Assembly (NCBI GenBank): GCA_022575985.1
Contig: JAKSXM010000277.1
Coordinates: forward strand, 248,001 to 312,000
Length of the DNA stretch: 64,000 bases
Direction of reading: 5' to 3'
From: Anagrus nilaparvatae
Lineage: Eukaryota; Arthropoda; Insecta; Hymenoptera; Mymaridae
The position numbers and the translations under genes are program-made. The notes under the pieces were generated by a model, which saw only the letters and a list, made by a program, of their open reading frames with translations, searched no databases and had not been told where the DNA came from. Position 1 is the first letter of the stretch, and each line of letters begins with the position of its first letter. Of the stretch, positions 11,801 to 20,999 are shown in pieces.

Positions 11801-12802
11801 AACAAGTTAAATCAAAAAATGGGCATACTTCCTTCATGTAGAGTAACTCGACCTGATAAGCCTTTTAGATTAAGTGGTGTAGATTATGCGGGTCCCTTTG
11901 ATACCCTGAGGTTTAGAGGTCGTGGAGCTCAAAAAACGCTATACAAGTCGTACATAGCTGTTTTTGTGTGTATGAACACCAAAGCCGTCCATTTAGAATT
12001 GGTCACAGGTTATTCTAGCCAAGATTTCATTGCTGCCTTCCGAAGGTTCACGTCAACTAGAGGACAATGTTCTGAGTTGTTCAGTGACCAGGGAACTACG
12101 TTTGTTGGAGCTGACAGGATCCTCAAGGAAATTTATGTTGAATCATCGGAGTACATACATGAACTTGTGGGTTCTTTGGCAAATGAAGGTACTACCTGGA
12201 AATTTAACTCCCCAGGAGCTCCTCATTTTGGCGGAATCTGGGAAGCAGCAGTGAAATCTATTAAACATCATATTCGTAGGGTCGTGGGAAACAGAAAACT
12301 AACCTTTGAAGAGTTTTATACCCTTATTAAACAAATAGAGGCGTGTCTTAATTCAAGACCATTGGTCCCACTAACTGATGACCCTTCAGATAATAATTTC
12401 TTATCGCCATCTTTACTGTTAACACAATCGCAATCGTACATCCTCCCTGAACCAAACTATCTCAATCAAAAAATTCCACCAGCCCAAAGATATAAGTTAA
12501 TACAACAAATGCTCCAGGATTGGTGGCGTTGTTGGTCAGGCGAGTATTTACAATCATTACAAGAGCGCCACAAGTGGACGCAAAAGCAAAGGAATGTAGA
12601 AGTTGGTGACGTGGTGTTGATCTCTGATGAGACAATGCCACCTTCTAAATGGCCTTTAGCTAAAATAATTAAAGTTTACAAAGGTCCTGATGGTTTAGTC
12701 AGAGTTGTGGATCTCAAAACGGGATCAACTGAGCTAAAACGTCCTATACATAAATTAATAATGTTAAACACATTAAATAATGAAGAAAATGAAAATCCGT
12801 AG
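8855..12802 (+). CDS. pol of inner BEL/Pao element (protease, RT, RNase H, integrase)
   Basis: Open from the gag stop to TAG at 12800-12802, about 1315 codons; the first ATG is at 9065, but by analogy with the other copies translation probably enters from gag. Order: aspartic protease with DQCSQAS near 8939-8959; RT with YMDD at 10166-10177; RNase H-like region (YGFADAS, LFSDSTDVLCWL); HHCC-like integrase zinc site (CNTCIRF); integrase core with Asp 11882, Asp 12086 and Glu 12242 (51 residues between the last two); and a C-terminal domain like DUF5641 (GDVVLISDETMPPSKWPLAK). All catalytic residues I can place are present. The protease has Cys where Gly is usual (DQGS). There is no envelope gene. 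Confidence 0.93.
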   Translation, partial: QLPNQPLLATALVRVSANNGLEFLARALIDQCSQASFITTSLFKKLQVKKHSAQLPVSGIGGKNDVLCSHMVNFDVKHYFYSDFILNVEAFIIPTISSYVPKTSIEPENIAHIRDLQLADPKFAKKGSIDILLSTTCHSSLIIDARKGKEHEPIATNSKLGWIISGNSGINSNSCLLIANLHDNSDLSFNLERFWQQEEISISPRALLTPDEQACEDYFVNTHSRDSDGRYIVRLPFKNLETADLNFNGSYQHAKKVFERTELRFKSNPEFAQAYHKFMKDYEDLGHMEPSQAILMFIRYYFLPHHGILGHNRKFRSVFNGSAKDYDKVSINDLLYSGSNLLPDLAELLINWMKYKFVFVSDIEHMFRQILVHKDDRRFQQILWRFNDSDNLQSWSLKTVTYGMISSPYLASRVIRQLALDEGHRYPLAVEILNRETYMDDTLSGGHSLSEALKKQADLIQICKVGGFSLHKWMANNPQLLNFPVAIRAETKLANSCFNLLGLNWCPNTDHFTFDFQLDQLKNDLTKRQVLSAIAKLFDPLGWLAPVVITAKIFLQKLWKEKSPKLDWDTKLPDSLRDEFKSWYDSIHTVKTIRITRWLKYVPGAKYEIYGFADASDKAYGACTYLKVTLRGKSTVHLLQAKSKVAPLKPILTIPKLELNAAHLLTKLTIKVLRALKLDEVKIYLFSDSTDVLCWLKEHPSKWERFVKHRCSEIHTLLPEAYWSHVRSADNPADCVSRGLPPDQLHTFSLWWGGGVMVNDPIDLQNSILSKSINLANIDCQVSSTKQTPKVIIWDLIDKYSELNKLLRVTSYVIRFIDKISIKVKDKFKQKSNLLSNSWFSVKYYLGFCKLVSVPESVRARMIWTYLVQRSYFCKDIKLLMNNQKPDDLNLRRLDPFFDQNLLRLGGRIHLSLLDYDQKHPWILPSKCTFSKLLVDFCHDKTLYGGVRLTLSTLRQEFWVIKARNLVRSRIHKCNTCIRFGTNKLNQKMGILPSCRVTRPDKPFRLSGVDYAGPFDTLRFRGRGAQKTLYKSYIAVFVCMNTKAVHLELVTGYSSQDFIAAFRRFTSTRGQCSELFSDQGTTFVGADRILKEIYVESSEYIHELVGSLANEGTTWKFNSPGAPHFGGIWEAAVKSIKHHIRRVVGNRKLTFEEFYTLIKQIEACLNSRPLVPLTDDPSDNNFLSPSLLLTQSQSYILPEPNYLNQKIPPAQRYKLIQQMLQDWWRCWSGEYLQSLQERHKWTQKQRNVEVGDVVLISDETMPPSKWPLAKIIKVYKGPDGLVRVVDLKTGSTELKRPIHKLIMLNTLNNEENENP

Positions 12803-13343
12803 ATTTATGTATTTGTGTTAATTTGTATTATTTATATATTATGTTAAAAACTGTCTAAATTTAAAAGTTTAAATAACACTAAAAATTCTTTAATTATTAT
12901 TTATCAAAATGTATAATTTTTTATTTATTTATTTTTTATTGTTAAATGCAAATATTGTAATTTGAATGTATAAATGATTAGTTTAATTTATTAAATCAAA
13001 AAGAGTAGTGTTATTATAAAAACTTAAATGAAAATTGTAAAAAAAAAAAAAGAGAAAAATTATTTTATTATATTGTGATTTTCGTATTAAATTATTATTT
13101 TTTTTAGAGTTAATATAACTTAATTATTAAAAAAAATGAAATTTGAGATTTTTTTACGCCATTAGGCATTGTAATTAAACTGTTTAGGTTTTAAATTAAA
13201 TTTTTTTTTTTTTTTTTATGTAGCTATTTGGCATTCTGTAAAAATTTTAGAATCAAATTTTTAATTTTCATTTACCACAATTATTTTTTTTTAATTTGTA
13301 CTTTATTAACAATTTTATTAGTAAAATTGTGGTGGGTGGAAAA
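12803..13343 (+). other. 3' untranslated region and polypurine tract of inner BEL element
   Basis: A/T-rich and non-coding. It ends in the purine-rich GGTGGGTGGAAAA (13331-13343) directly before the right LTR, the expected primer for plus-strand DNA. The outer element has the same tract before its LTR. Two GGCATT motifs (about 13164 and 13230) recur in the outer 3' region and just after the left LTR. Confidence 0.8.
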
Positions 13344-13548
13344 TGTAGTGTATATGTGTGTATTATACGGTATGTATGTGTTGGAGTACTCCCTCCCATT
13401 TTGTATATATTCTCCCCTTTTTTTATATTCAGTGTTCGTTACGACATGAAGCTATACGCTTCATCTTAATAAATAAGAGTTACACATTTACTCTTTGTGT
13501 TACAATTAATTCACCATATCCATCACCATATCCAATAATTATCCATCA
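13344..13548 (+). repeat. Right LTR of inner BEL element
   Basis: 205 bp, TG...CA, one difference from the left LTR. Followed by the ATCTG target duplication and the resumed integrase frame of the outer element. Confidence 0.95.
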
Positions 13549-14755
13549 ATCTGTCTTTACTCGATTTTGACCAAAAACACCCCTGGATTTTGCCAAGTAA
13601 ATGCTCGTTTTCAAAACTTTTGGTAGACTTTATTCATAAGAAAATGTTACATGGTGGTTTACGCTTGACGATTTCAGCTTTAAGGCAAGAATTCTGGGTA
13701 ATCAAAGGCCGAAATTTAGTCAGAAATAGAATCCATAAATGCAATACTTGTATTAGATACCAGGCTAACACATTGAACCAAAAAATGGGCATACTTCCTG
13801 CTTGCCGAGTCACTCGCCCTGACAAGCCCTTTAGAGTAAGTGGAGTGGACTATGCGGGTCCTTTTGATACCCTTAGATTTAGAGGTCGCGGTGCTCATAA
13901 GACACTTTATAAATCCTATATAGCTGTTTTTGTGTGTATGAACACAAAAGCAGTTCACTTAGAGCTAGTCACTGGCTACTCTAGTCAGGATTTTATTGCT
14001 GCCTTCCGGAGATTCACGTCAACTAGAGGACAGTGTTCTGAGTTGTTAAGTGATCAGGGGACTACCTTTGTAAGAGCCAATAGAATTCTCAAGGAAATGT
14101 ATGAAGCTTCTTCTGAGTACATGAATGACCTTGTGGGTTCTTTGGCAAACGAAGGTACAACCTGGAAATTTAACTCCCCAGGAGCTCCTCATTTTGGCGG
14201 AATCTGGGAAGCAGCAGTAAAGTCAGTAAAACATCACATTCGAAGGGTCATCAGCTAACCTTCGAAGAATTTTATACTCTGCTTAAACAAATAGAAGCTT
14301 GTTTCAATTCACGGCCGTTGGTCTCTCTGACTGATGATCCATCGGACAGTAATTTTTTATCACCTTCATTGCTTCTAACCCAGTCTGAGTCTTATATTCT
14401 GCCTGAGCCCAATTATGAACAAGTTAAAATCCCTCCAGTAGAAAGGTACAAATTAGTTCAGAACATGATGCAAGACTGGTGGCGTTGTTGGTCTGCGGAA
14501 TATCTGCAAACCCTCCAAGAACGCCACAAGTGGAAAAATGAGCAAAGAAATGTGCAAACTGGTGACGTAGTGTTGATCTCGGATGAGACAATGCCACCTG
14601 CTAAATGGCCATTGGCTAGAGTTATCAGAGTCTACAAGGGCCCTGATGGTTTGGTTAGAGTGGTAGATCTAAAGACTGGATCAACAGAAATTAAACGTCC
14701 AGTACACAAATTAGTTAGACTTAATACTTTGAATAATGAAGAAGATGATAATTGA
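13549..14755 (+). pseudogene. pol of outer BEL element, right part (integrase, C-terminal domain)
   Basis: Resumes the integrase zinc-site region of the outer pol (LLDFDQKHPWILPSKC) and runs through CNTCIRY, the core Asp in GVDYAGPF, the second Asp in SDQGTTF and the Glu in WEAAVKS to a stop near 14258. Alignment with the inner copy shows about 10 bases missing around 14250, which shifts the frame. The C-terminal DUF5641-like domain (GDVVLISDETMPPAKWPLAR) then reads in the next frame to TGA at 14753. Gag, pol and C-terminal regions of the two copies share most residues, so they belong to one family. Confidence 0.88.
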
Positions 14756-15114
14756 TGAATTATCGCTTCGAAACATTTAAAAAAAAAAAAGAATTGTTTT
14801 TTTTTCTTTTTTTATTATGTTTAATGTATTTTTGTATATATATCTGTAAATATGTTTGATTTTTACTCTTAAAATTTTTATTTATTCTAGATTAATTAAA
14901 AAAAATTATTATACAAAAAATCTATTATACAATGTGATTTATGAAAATGAAAATTGTTGATTGTGAATTCATTTTCAGCCACTTGGCATTGCTAACAGTA
15001 TCTAGATTTATATTTATTTTGTAATTCCACTCACCACAACTTTTTAAATTTTTCTTTTGCATTTTTATTATTGCCTGTTATAACAATTTAGTAATAAATT
15101 GTGGTGGGTGGAAA
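14756..15114 (+). other. 3' untranslated region and polypurine tract of outer BEL element
   Basis: Non-coding A/T-rich sequence ending in GTGGTGGGTGGAAA directly before the LTR, the same tract as in the inner copy. It contains a GGCATT motif near 14984, as the inner copy does. Confidence 0.75.
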
Positions 15115-15325
15115 TGTTGTGTATATGTAGTATGTAAGTTTGTATATATGTTGGTGAGCTCCCCCCCTGTATTCTTTTATTCGTATATTGTAGACGAAAG
15201 TCAGTGCTCTGCGAGATCGCGAGCTGGCAACAGTTATTAATAATTAAAGTCAGTTAAAATAAAGCGATCATCTTTTTATTTGCAATCATCACCATTTCCA
15301 TATTTATCCATCTATATTTCCAACA
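15115..15325 (+). repeat. 3' LTR of outer BEL element
   Basis: About 211 bp, starting TGTTGTGTATATGTA and ending CCAACA. It resembles the inner LTR near its 5' end (TGT.GTGTATATGT) but diverges afterwards, so outer and inner copies are separate subfamilies. The matching 5' LTR lies outside the window. Confidence 0.75.
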
Positions 15326-15645
15326 TATATTAATGAGTAAAATAAAATATAAAATAAAAATAATTATTTTATAATTTATAATTACGGTAACTATTAATAT
15401 ATTTTTTATTAAAAGATTCCTTAAAAAATAAAAAATTTGTATACAGAAAATTCAAGCATGCCAAAAAGAAAAAGACAAAACAACAATTTACAACTAGCAA
15501 AATATGATAAGGATATGTCGAGTGATTCATATTAAAAGCAACTAAAGTAAATTACAAAAGGAAGTGAAAAAAATTGGAATTTTCGGTTCTTAGTTCTTTA
15601 TAATAAAGTGAAAAAAATAACTTCATGATAGATGAATTTTTTTAA
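15326..15645. other. AT-rich spacer with a tiny basic reading frame
   Basis: No gene of normal size. A 25-codon frame at 15459-15536 starts MPKRKRQNN, with a nuclear-localisation-like basic run; it could be a leftover N-terminus of a transposon protein, but nothing confirms this. Confidence 0.3.
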
Positions 15646-15840
15646 AAAACAAAATTATTCAAAGTCCCTAAAACCGAATTATTTCAAGTCCCTAAGCCCA
15701 GATTTTTCAAAGTCCCTAAATTGAAATTATTTTAAGTCTCATTCGACCCCCCCCCCCTTAAACCGGACAAATTTGACCCCCCCCTTAATTTTCAAGTTCT
15801 GAGGTACCCCCTCCCTATAAACATGTTCCATGTTAATAGT
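15645..15840 (-). repeat. Dispersed repeat: poly-G blocks plus AGGGACTT units
   Basis: On the minus strand: a CATGGAACATG end, G-tracts (written as long C runs on the plus strand), then units of about 25-30 bp like AGGGACTTAAAATAATTC. Related segments lie at 27330-27450 and 60494-60765 on the plus strand, so this is one repeat family seen three times. Confidence 0.6.
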
Positions 15841-15891
15841 CTAACAACTGAATTACAGTGGGGCGAGGGGGGGAATAGTTACTAGCTCTCA

Positions 15892-16135
15892 CCAGATATG
15901 TTCTAATATATATAGGTTTCTTGGGTCGCTGATTACGAATTTCGGAGCCCTATATTAAATAAACTTGAGATTCACCCTTAAATCATCTAGAGTAATGAAT
16001 ATAGCGAAAATACCTTTCTTCGGGGTTAGTTATTGCTGATTTAGGAGTAAAGCCTTATCTTCTATAGAAATTACCTCAATAATCGTGATCAACGACCCAA
16101 AAAACCTATTCTAGACCAAACCTGGTGAGGGCTAG
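15892..16135. mobile_element. Small palindromic element (MITE), TA-flanked
   Basis: 244 bp with inverted ends of about 55-60 bp starting CTAGC(T/C)CTCACCAG and flanked by TA on both sides, as expected for a Tc1/mariner-type target. The arms contain TAGGTTTYTTGGGTCG followed by YTGATYACGA, a core also present in every monomer of the 18-20 kb arrays. No coding capacity. Confidence 0.65.
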
Positions 16136-16393
16136 TATATCAACAAAACCCGCATATTGAGTGGAGTATAACGCTTTACAAAAAAGAATATAACATAATT
16201 TTTTAATAGAAAAGAAAAAAGTGCTATAAAGTATCGGGGCCAAAGACTATTTTATTCTTTATTTCATTTATGTGAGGCTTTTAAATGGTGCTTTACATTT
16301 TAAAATATTAAAAAGATGTAATTAAATTTACAAATATATTAACAGTAAATATTAATATTTTGCAGAATTTTTAATTTTTTACAATTAATTCAA
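16136..16393. other. AT-rich spacer
   Basis: Nothing recognised. Confidence 0.5.
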
Positions 16394-16397
16394 TTAA

Positions 16398-17389
16398 CCC
16401 ATTTACGCCCAAGCGGACGTAAACGGAAAGTCAAAAAAAAAATAGGTTCCCGTATAGATAGAGGCTTTTAAATTACATGTCTATCGTAAAATTTCATGCT
16501 CTTACTGAATCTGAAGTCAGATTTTACTTACCACGCTTTTAAATTCTCCTAAAATAGGGATAAGGGGGGTGAAAAAGGGGCTAAAATAAAAATGACGGAA
16601 AAATCAATATAAAAAAAAAAATGATACCAAAAAACATTTAAATTTACTTATTTGTGCAAAAAGCTTACATTTCATAGACTTATGAGATATTTAATTGAAT
16701 TTCAACTCTTATATTGCAACTGGGGGTAGTTTTTCCCAAAAATTTCAAATATTGTTTTTTTAGTTCCAAATCGGTTCTAATAGGTAAATTTTACTCCTGA
16801 TTCCATTTTTTGAATTTGTTTTGAGCTAAAACGCTTCTGTGAGCGTAAAAATAGGGCTTATCAGGGCTAAATGGAACCTATAGAATTTACTATTCTTATA
16901 TTTACCTTTTAAGGGTAATTTTTAAGAGCACAGAAGCATTTTAGCTCAAAACAAATTCAAAAAATGGAATTATTAGTAAAATTTACCTATTGAACCGATT
17001 TGGAACTAAAAAAACAATATTTGATGTTTTTGGGAAAAACTACCCCTAGTTGCAATATCAGGGTTAAAATCCAATTAAATATCCCATAAACCTAAAAAAT
17101 GTAAGTAAGTAAAAATGTAAGTTTTTTGCACAAATAAGTAAATTTAAATGTTTTTTGGTATCATTTTTTTTTTTTTATATTGATTTTTCCGTCATTTCTA
17201 TTTTAGCCCCTCTTTTGCCCCCCTTATCTCTATTTTTGGGGCATTTAAAAGGGTTGTAAGTAAAATCTTACTTCAGATTAGGTAAGAGCATGAAATTTAA
17301 TATAGACATGTAATTTAAAAGCCTCTATCTATACAGGAACCTATTTTTTTTTTTGACTTTCCGTTAACGTCCGCTTGGGCGTAAATGGG
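16398..17389. mobile_element. Foldback MITE with TTAA target site (piggyBac-like)
   Basis: 992 bp flanked by TTAA (16394-16397 and 17390-17393), beginning CCCATTTACGCCCAAGCGGA and ending with its reverse complement. The two halves are close to reverse complements almost to the centre near 16894, so the transcript would form one very long hairpin. TTAA plus CCC/GGG ends is the piggyBac signature. No transposase is present, so it depends on one supplied elsewhere. Confidence 0.85.
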
Positions 17390-17393
17390 TTAA

Positions 17394-18070
17394 CCTAGTC
17401 GAGAAATCTATTTTAGAAAGGTTTTATCGAATTTTAAGTTTTCGTTATATAGTTGTTCATTCATTCGTATAACGCGAATAAAGTTCGGTTATAAGGGAAT
17501 CAATTTCAGAGTGTTTTCGCAATAAAATCTAACCTAAAATTAGGAACTCACATTTTCAATAACTAATTTCCTTCGACTCACGTACTTTTAACCTAAAATT
17601 GCATGCTTTCACGTGAAAACAGCGTGAATCAAATACAGAATAGGCCTGCAGCGTTGATTTGGAATTATTACATTTTACTTTTTTTTGCTTTTTAAATAAA
17701 AATTAATTTATAATACTTTTCTTGAAATTAATTAATATTATCTAATCAATATTTTCGTATGCCAAAATATAAACAGAGTGAACTCGGTGACGAGAAATTC
17801 GATTTTTACACAGAGTGAAAAAAATAAAAAATTATTAATAATTCCAAATCAACGCTGGTGCTCTCTGAATTTACCAGCACTGATAATAGTCGGGGCCTAG
17901 GTGTAAAAAAAGGCCAAACCTCTGAAAACCACGACCCTGGCTGACTTACGATGAAACGTATGGGAATCTCTTCAGATAGGCCTAAAGAACATTGTATACA
18001 ATGAATAAACTTGCGCTGGTGAAAATTGGGTGAAATTACCCCCAATTTCCCCCTCCCCTTAAGCCCTAAA
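17394..18070. other. Gene-free spacer containing a 205-bp inverted repeat
   Basis: Contains a perfect 20-bp inverted repeat, 17651-17670 and 17836-17855 (GCGTTGATTTGGAATTATTA and its complement), with a spacer of 165 bases. Otherwise nothing recognised; the open frame at 17806-18045 on the minus strand shows no family features. Confidence 0.55.
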
Positions 18071-18074
18071 ATTT

Positions 18075-20436
18075 AAATTGATCTTTTTTTGTAAATTTAA
18101 CGACCCCTAGTAGGTTTTTTGGCTCACTGAATACGAATATGATATCGGTTTTTACTGAAAATGATTCAGTTGTCCACAATAGGCAACTTCAGGTTAATTT
18201 TTGGGTATTTTTAAATAGATCTTTTTTAGTAACTTTAACGACCCCCAATAGGTTTTTTGGGTCACTGAACACGAATATGATATCGGTTTTTACAGAAAAT
18301 GATTCAGTTGCCCACATTAGGCAACTTCAGGTTAATTTTTGGGTATTTTTAAATAGATCTTTTCTTGTATATTTAACGACCCCCAGTAGGTTTCTTGGGT
18401 CACTGATCACGAATGTGATATCGGTTTTCATTAAAAATGCTTGAGGTGCCCACAATCGGCAACTTCAGGCGTTTTCATTCACTTTAACGACCCTTAGTAG
18501 GTTTTTTTGGTCGCAAAATCCTAATTTCATGCAGAAAATTATATTTAAGGGTTGCAACCCCCGGATTTTAAAGAAAGCACTAAAAAATGTCTCGTTCTTA
18601 ATAAATCTCAACAGCATAAAGATTGACCTGTGATGCGAAGGTACGACTTTTTCATATTTACTTTTGTGTTCATCTGCAAGTTTACAAAATGCATCCATAA
18701 CTCTGTATGCAGCTTTTAACTAAAATTAAAACAAAAAAAAAGAACTTATATAATTAATAAAACTTCAAAATGAATAAATTTGATTTTTATTTGACTTTTT
18801 CTTTACGTATTAAAAAATATTAAGGTTGAATCAGGTGGATAATAATTTCATTTTTTTATTTAAAATTTCTGGAAATCTAAACTTCTGGAATCTTTAATTC
18901 TAATAGGAATTTATCAAGTTATATGTCCCTTAGAATTTTTTAAAAAAATTTTGTAAAATTATTGACAGCAGACGGAGACATTAGAGCTTGAAATTTCGTT
19001 TATTTTTCAGCTACTAAATTAATCAAGACTTTTTTACAAAGCTTCTAATTTTAAAAATCTGTGAATATAATATTTAGGACATTATTTAGCATCGATTCAC
19101 TGAAAAAATTTCATTTTCTAACAATAATTTAAAATACTAGATACAGATAAAGAGTGACCCAAAAAACTAAAGGTCGTTAAAATTACAAAAAAAGATCTAT
19201 TTAAAAATTCCCAAAAATTAACCTGAAGTTGCCAATTGTGGGCAACTTAATCATTTTCGTTAAAACCCGATATCATATTCGTGATCAGTGACCCAGAAAA
19301 CCTACTAGGGGTCATAAAATTACAAAAAAAGATCTATTTAAAAATACCTAAAAATTAACCTGAAGTTGCCTATTGTAGGCAACTGAATCATTTTCGGTAA
19401 AACCCGATATCATATTCGTGTTCAGTGACCCAAAAAACCTACTAGTGGTCGTTAATATTACAAAAAAGATCTATTTAAAAATACCCAAAAATTAACCTGA
19501 AGTTGCCTATTGTGGGCAACTGAATCATTTTCGGTAAAACCCGATATCATATTCGTGTTCAGTGACCCAAAAAACCTACTAGTGATCGTTAATATTAAAA
19601 AAAAAGATCTATTTAAAAATACCCAAAAATTAACCTGAAGTTGCCTATTAGGGGCATCTAAATCATTTTCGTTAATACCCGATAACATATTCGTGTTCAG
19701 TGACTCAAAAAACCTACTAGGGATCGTTAAAATTACAAAAAAAGATCTATTTAAAAATAACTAAAAATTAACCTGAAGTTGCCTATTAGGGGCAACTAAA
19801 TCATTTTCGTTAAAACCCGATAACATATTCGTGTTCAGTGACTCAAAAAACCTACTAGGGATCGTTAAAACTACAAAAAAAGATCTATTTAAAAATAACT
19901 AAAAATTAACCTGAAGTTGCCTATTGTGGGCAACTAAATCATTTTCGTTAAAACCCGATATCATATTTGTGTTCAGTGACCTAAAAAACCTGCTAGGGGT
20001 CGTTAAAATTACAAAAAAAGATCTATTTAAAAATACCCAAAAATTAACCTGAAGTTGCCTATTATGGGCAACTAAATCATTTTCGTTAAAACCCGATATC
20101 ATATTCGTGTTCAGCGACCCAAAAAATCTTATAGGGGACGTTAAAATTACAAAAAAAGATCTATTTAAAAATACCTAAAAATTAACCTGAAGTTGCCTAA
20201 TGTGGGCAACTGAATCATTTTCGGTAAAACCTGATATCATATTCGTGTTCAGTGACCCAAAAAACCTACTAGGGATTGTTAAAATTACAAAAAAAGATCT
20301 ATTTAAAAATAACTAAAAATTAACCTGAAGTTGCCTATTGTGGGCAACTGAATCATTTTCGGTAAAACCCGATATCATATTTGTGTTCAGTGACCCAAAA
20401 AACCTACTAGGGGTCGCTAAATTTACAAAAAAATAT
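18075..20436. mobile_element. Foldback element with 138-bp tandem monomers in its arms
   Basis: The outer ends are inverted copies (TTTTTTTGTAAATTTAACGA near 18086 against its complement near 20425). The left arm holds three monomers (GGCAAC at 18182, 18320, 18458; spacing 138). The right arm holds nine in reverse orientation (ACCTGAAG at 19221, 19358, 19495, 19633, 19771, 19909, 20047, 20185, 20323; spacing 137-138). The centre (about 18530-19150) is single-copy. This is the architecture of Drosophila Foldback/Galileo elements, whose long inverted ends contain tandem repeats; no transposase remains to prove kinship. Reading frames across the arrays repeat the same peptide and are not genes. 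Confidence 0.8.
18530..19150 (-). other. Single-copy centre of the foldback element
   Basis: A minus-strand frame (18465-18698, MDAFCKLADEHKSKYEK...) lies partly here and has a less biased composition than its surroundings. It might be a scrap of the element's lost protein, but it has no recognisable domain. The rest is AT-rich. Confidence 0.25.
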
Positions 20437-20999
20437 CAATTTAAATTTTAATAACGAAAATATAAACACATGCATAATATTAACATTTTTATAGTATAGA
20501 AATAATATAAAAATTGACGCGCGTCCGTAAAATTGGGATAACTTTGTTAAAAAAAAACGTAATTAAAAAATAAAATAATAGTGAAGATCCTGATGAAATT
20601 TTGAATATTATGGTCTAAGTTTTATATATATTCATAAAATCAATAAAGCGCAAACTAACTCACCTTAGATCATTTTCCTGCGGGGATATAACTTGAGTAA
20701 AGCATGCTAACGCATGCTTCACTCAGACTAATTATAGAAACATTTTTTATTAAAATAATTTTATATTATATGATTATATAATTATATAATTATTATCACT
20801 TAATTAATAAGATATCATTCTCCTTCATTTTAATAATAAAAATGTTTCTACAGTTCATTCTTTTTTTATATTTCTATAGTATTCAATCGTATAGCTCCGT
20901 TATTCAGTCAGTTTTTAATTTTCTATAGTATTTAATGGTCTATGGTTTTCAATCGTATAACACGTCTATAGTTTTCTATAGTATAGTTCCGTCAGGGTA
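20437..20999. other. AT-rich spacer with a strong hairpin
   Basis: Bases 20695-20707 and 20712-20724 pair over 13 positions with one mismatch and a 4-base loop (GAGTAAAGCATGC / GCATGCTTCACTC). Further on, short TTTCTATAGTAT repeats (about 20870-20985). No gene. Confidence 0.5.

Larger units (their letters stand above)
5168..13548 (+). mobile_element. Complete inner BEL/Pao retrotransposon
   Basis: An 8381-bp full-length element: 205-bp LTR, putative primer site, long leader (2.05 kb), gag, stop plus CAATTA, 3.9-kb pol, 3' untranslated region, purine-rich tract and 205-bp LTR. The two LTRs differ only at their sixth base (G versus T), so the insertion is recent. Gag and pol lie in a single frame with two stops: a nonsense TAA at 7622 that the outer copy does not share, and the shared TGA at 8852. 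It is close kin of the element it landed in, with long runs of matching protein sequence and many synonymous differences. Confidence 0.95.

Noticed and set aside
18139..18444. Repetitive protein with a repeated NRQLQVNFWVFLNRSF-like unit
   Set aside because: It is the translation of the 138-bp tandem monomers; the reverse array gives the same peptide on the other strand at 19458-20102.
18075..20436. CRISPR-like array
   Set aside because: Whole 138-bp units repeat without unique spacers and the setting is eukaryotic.
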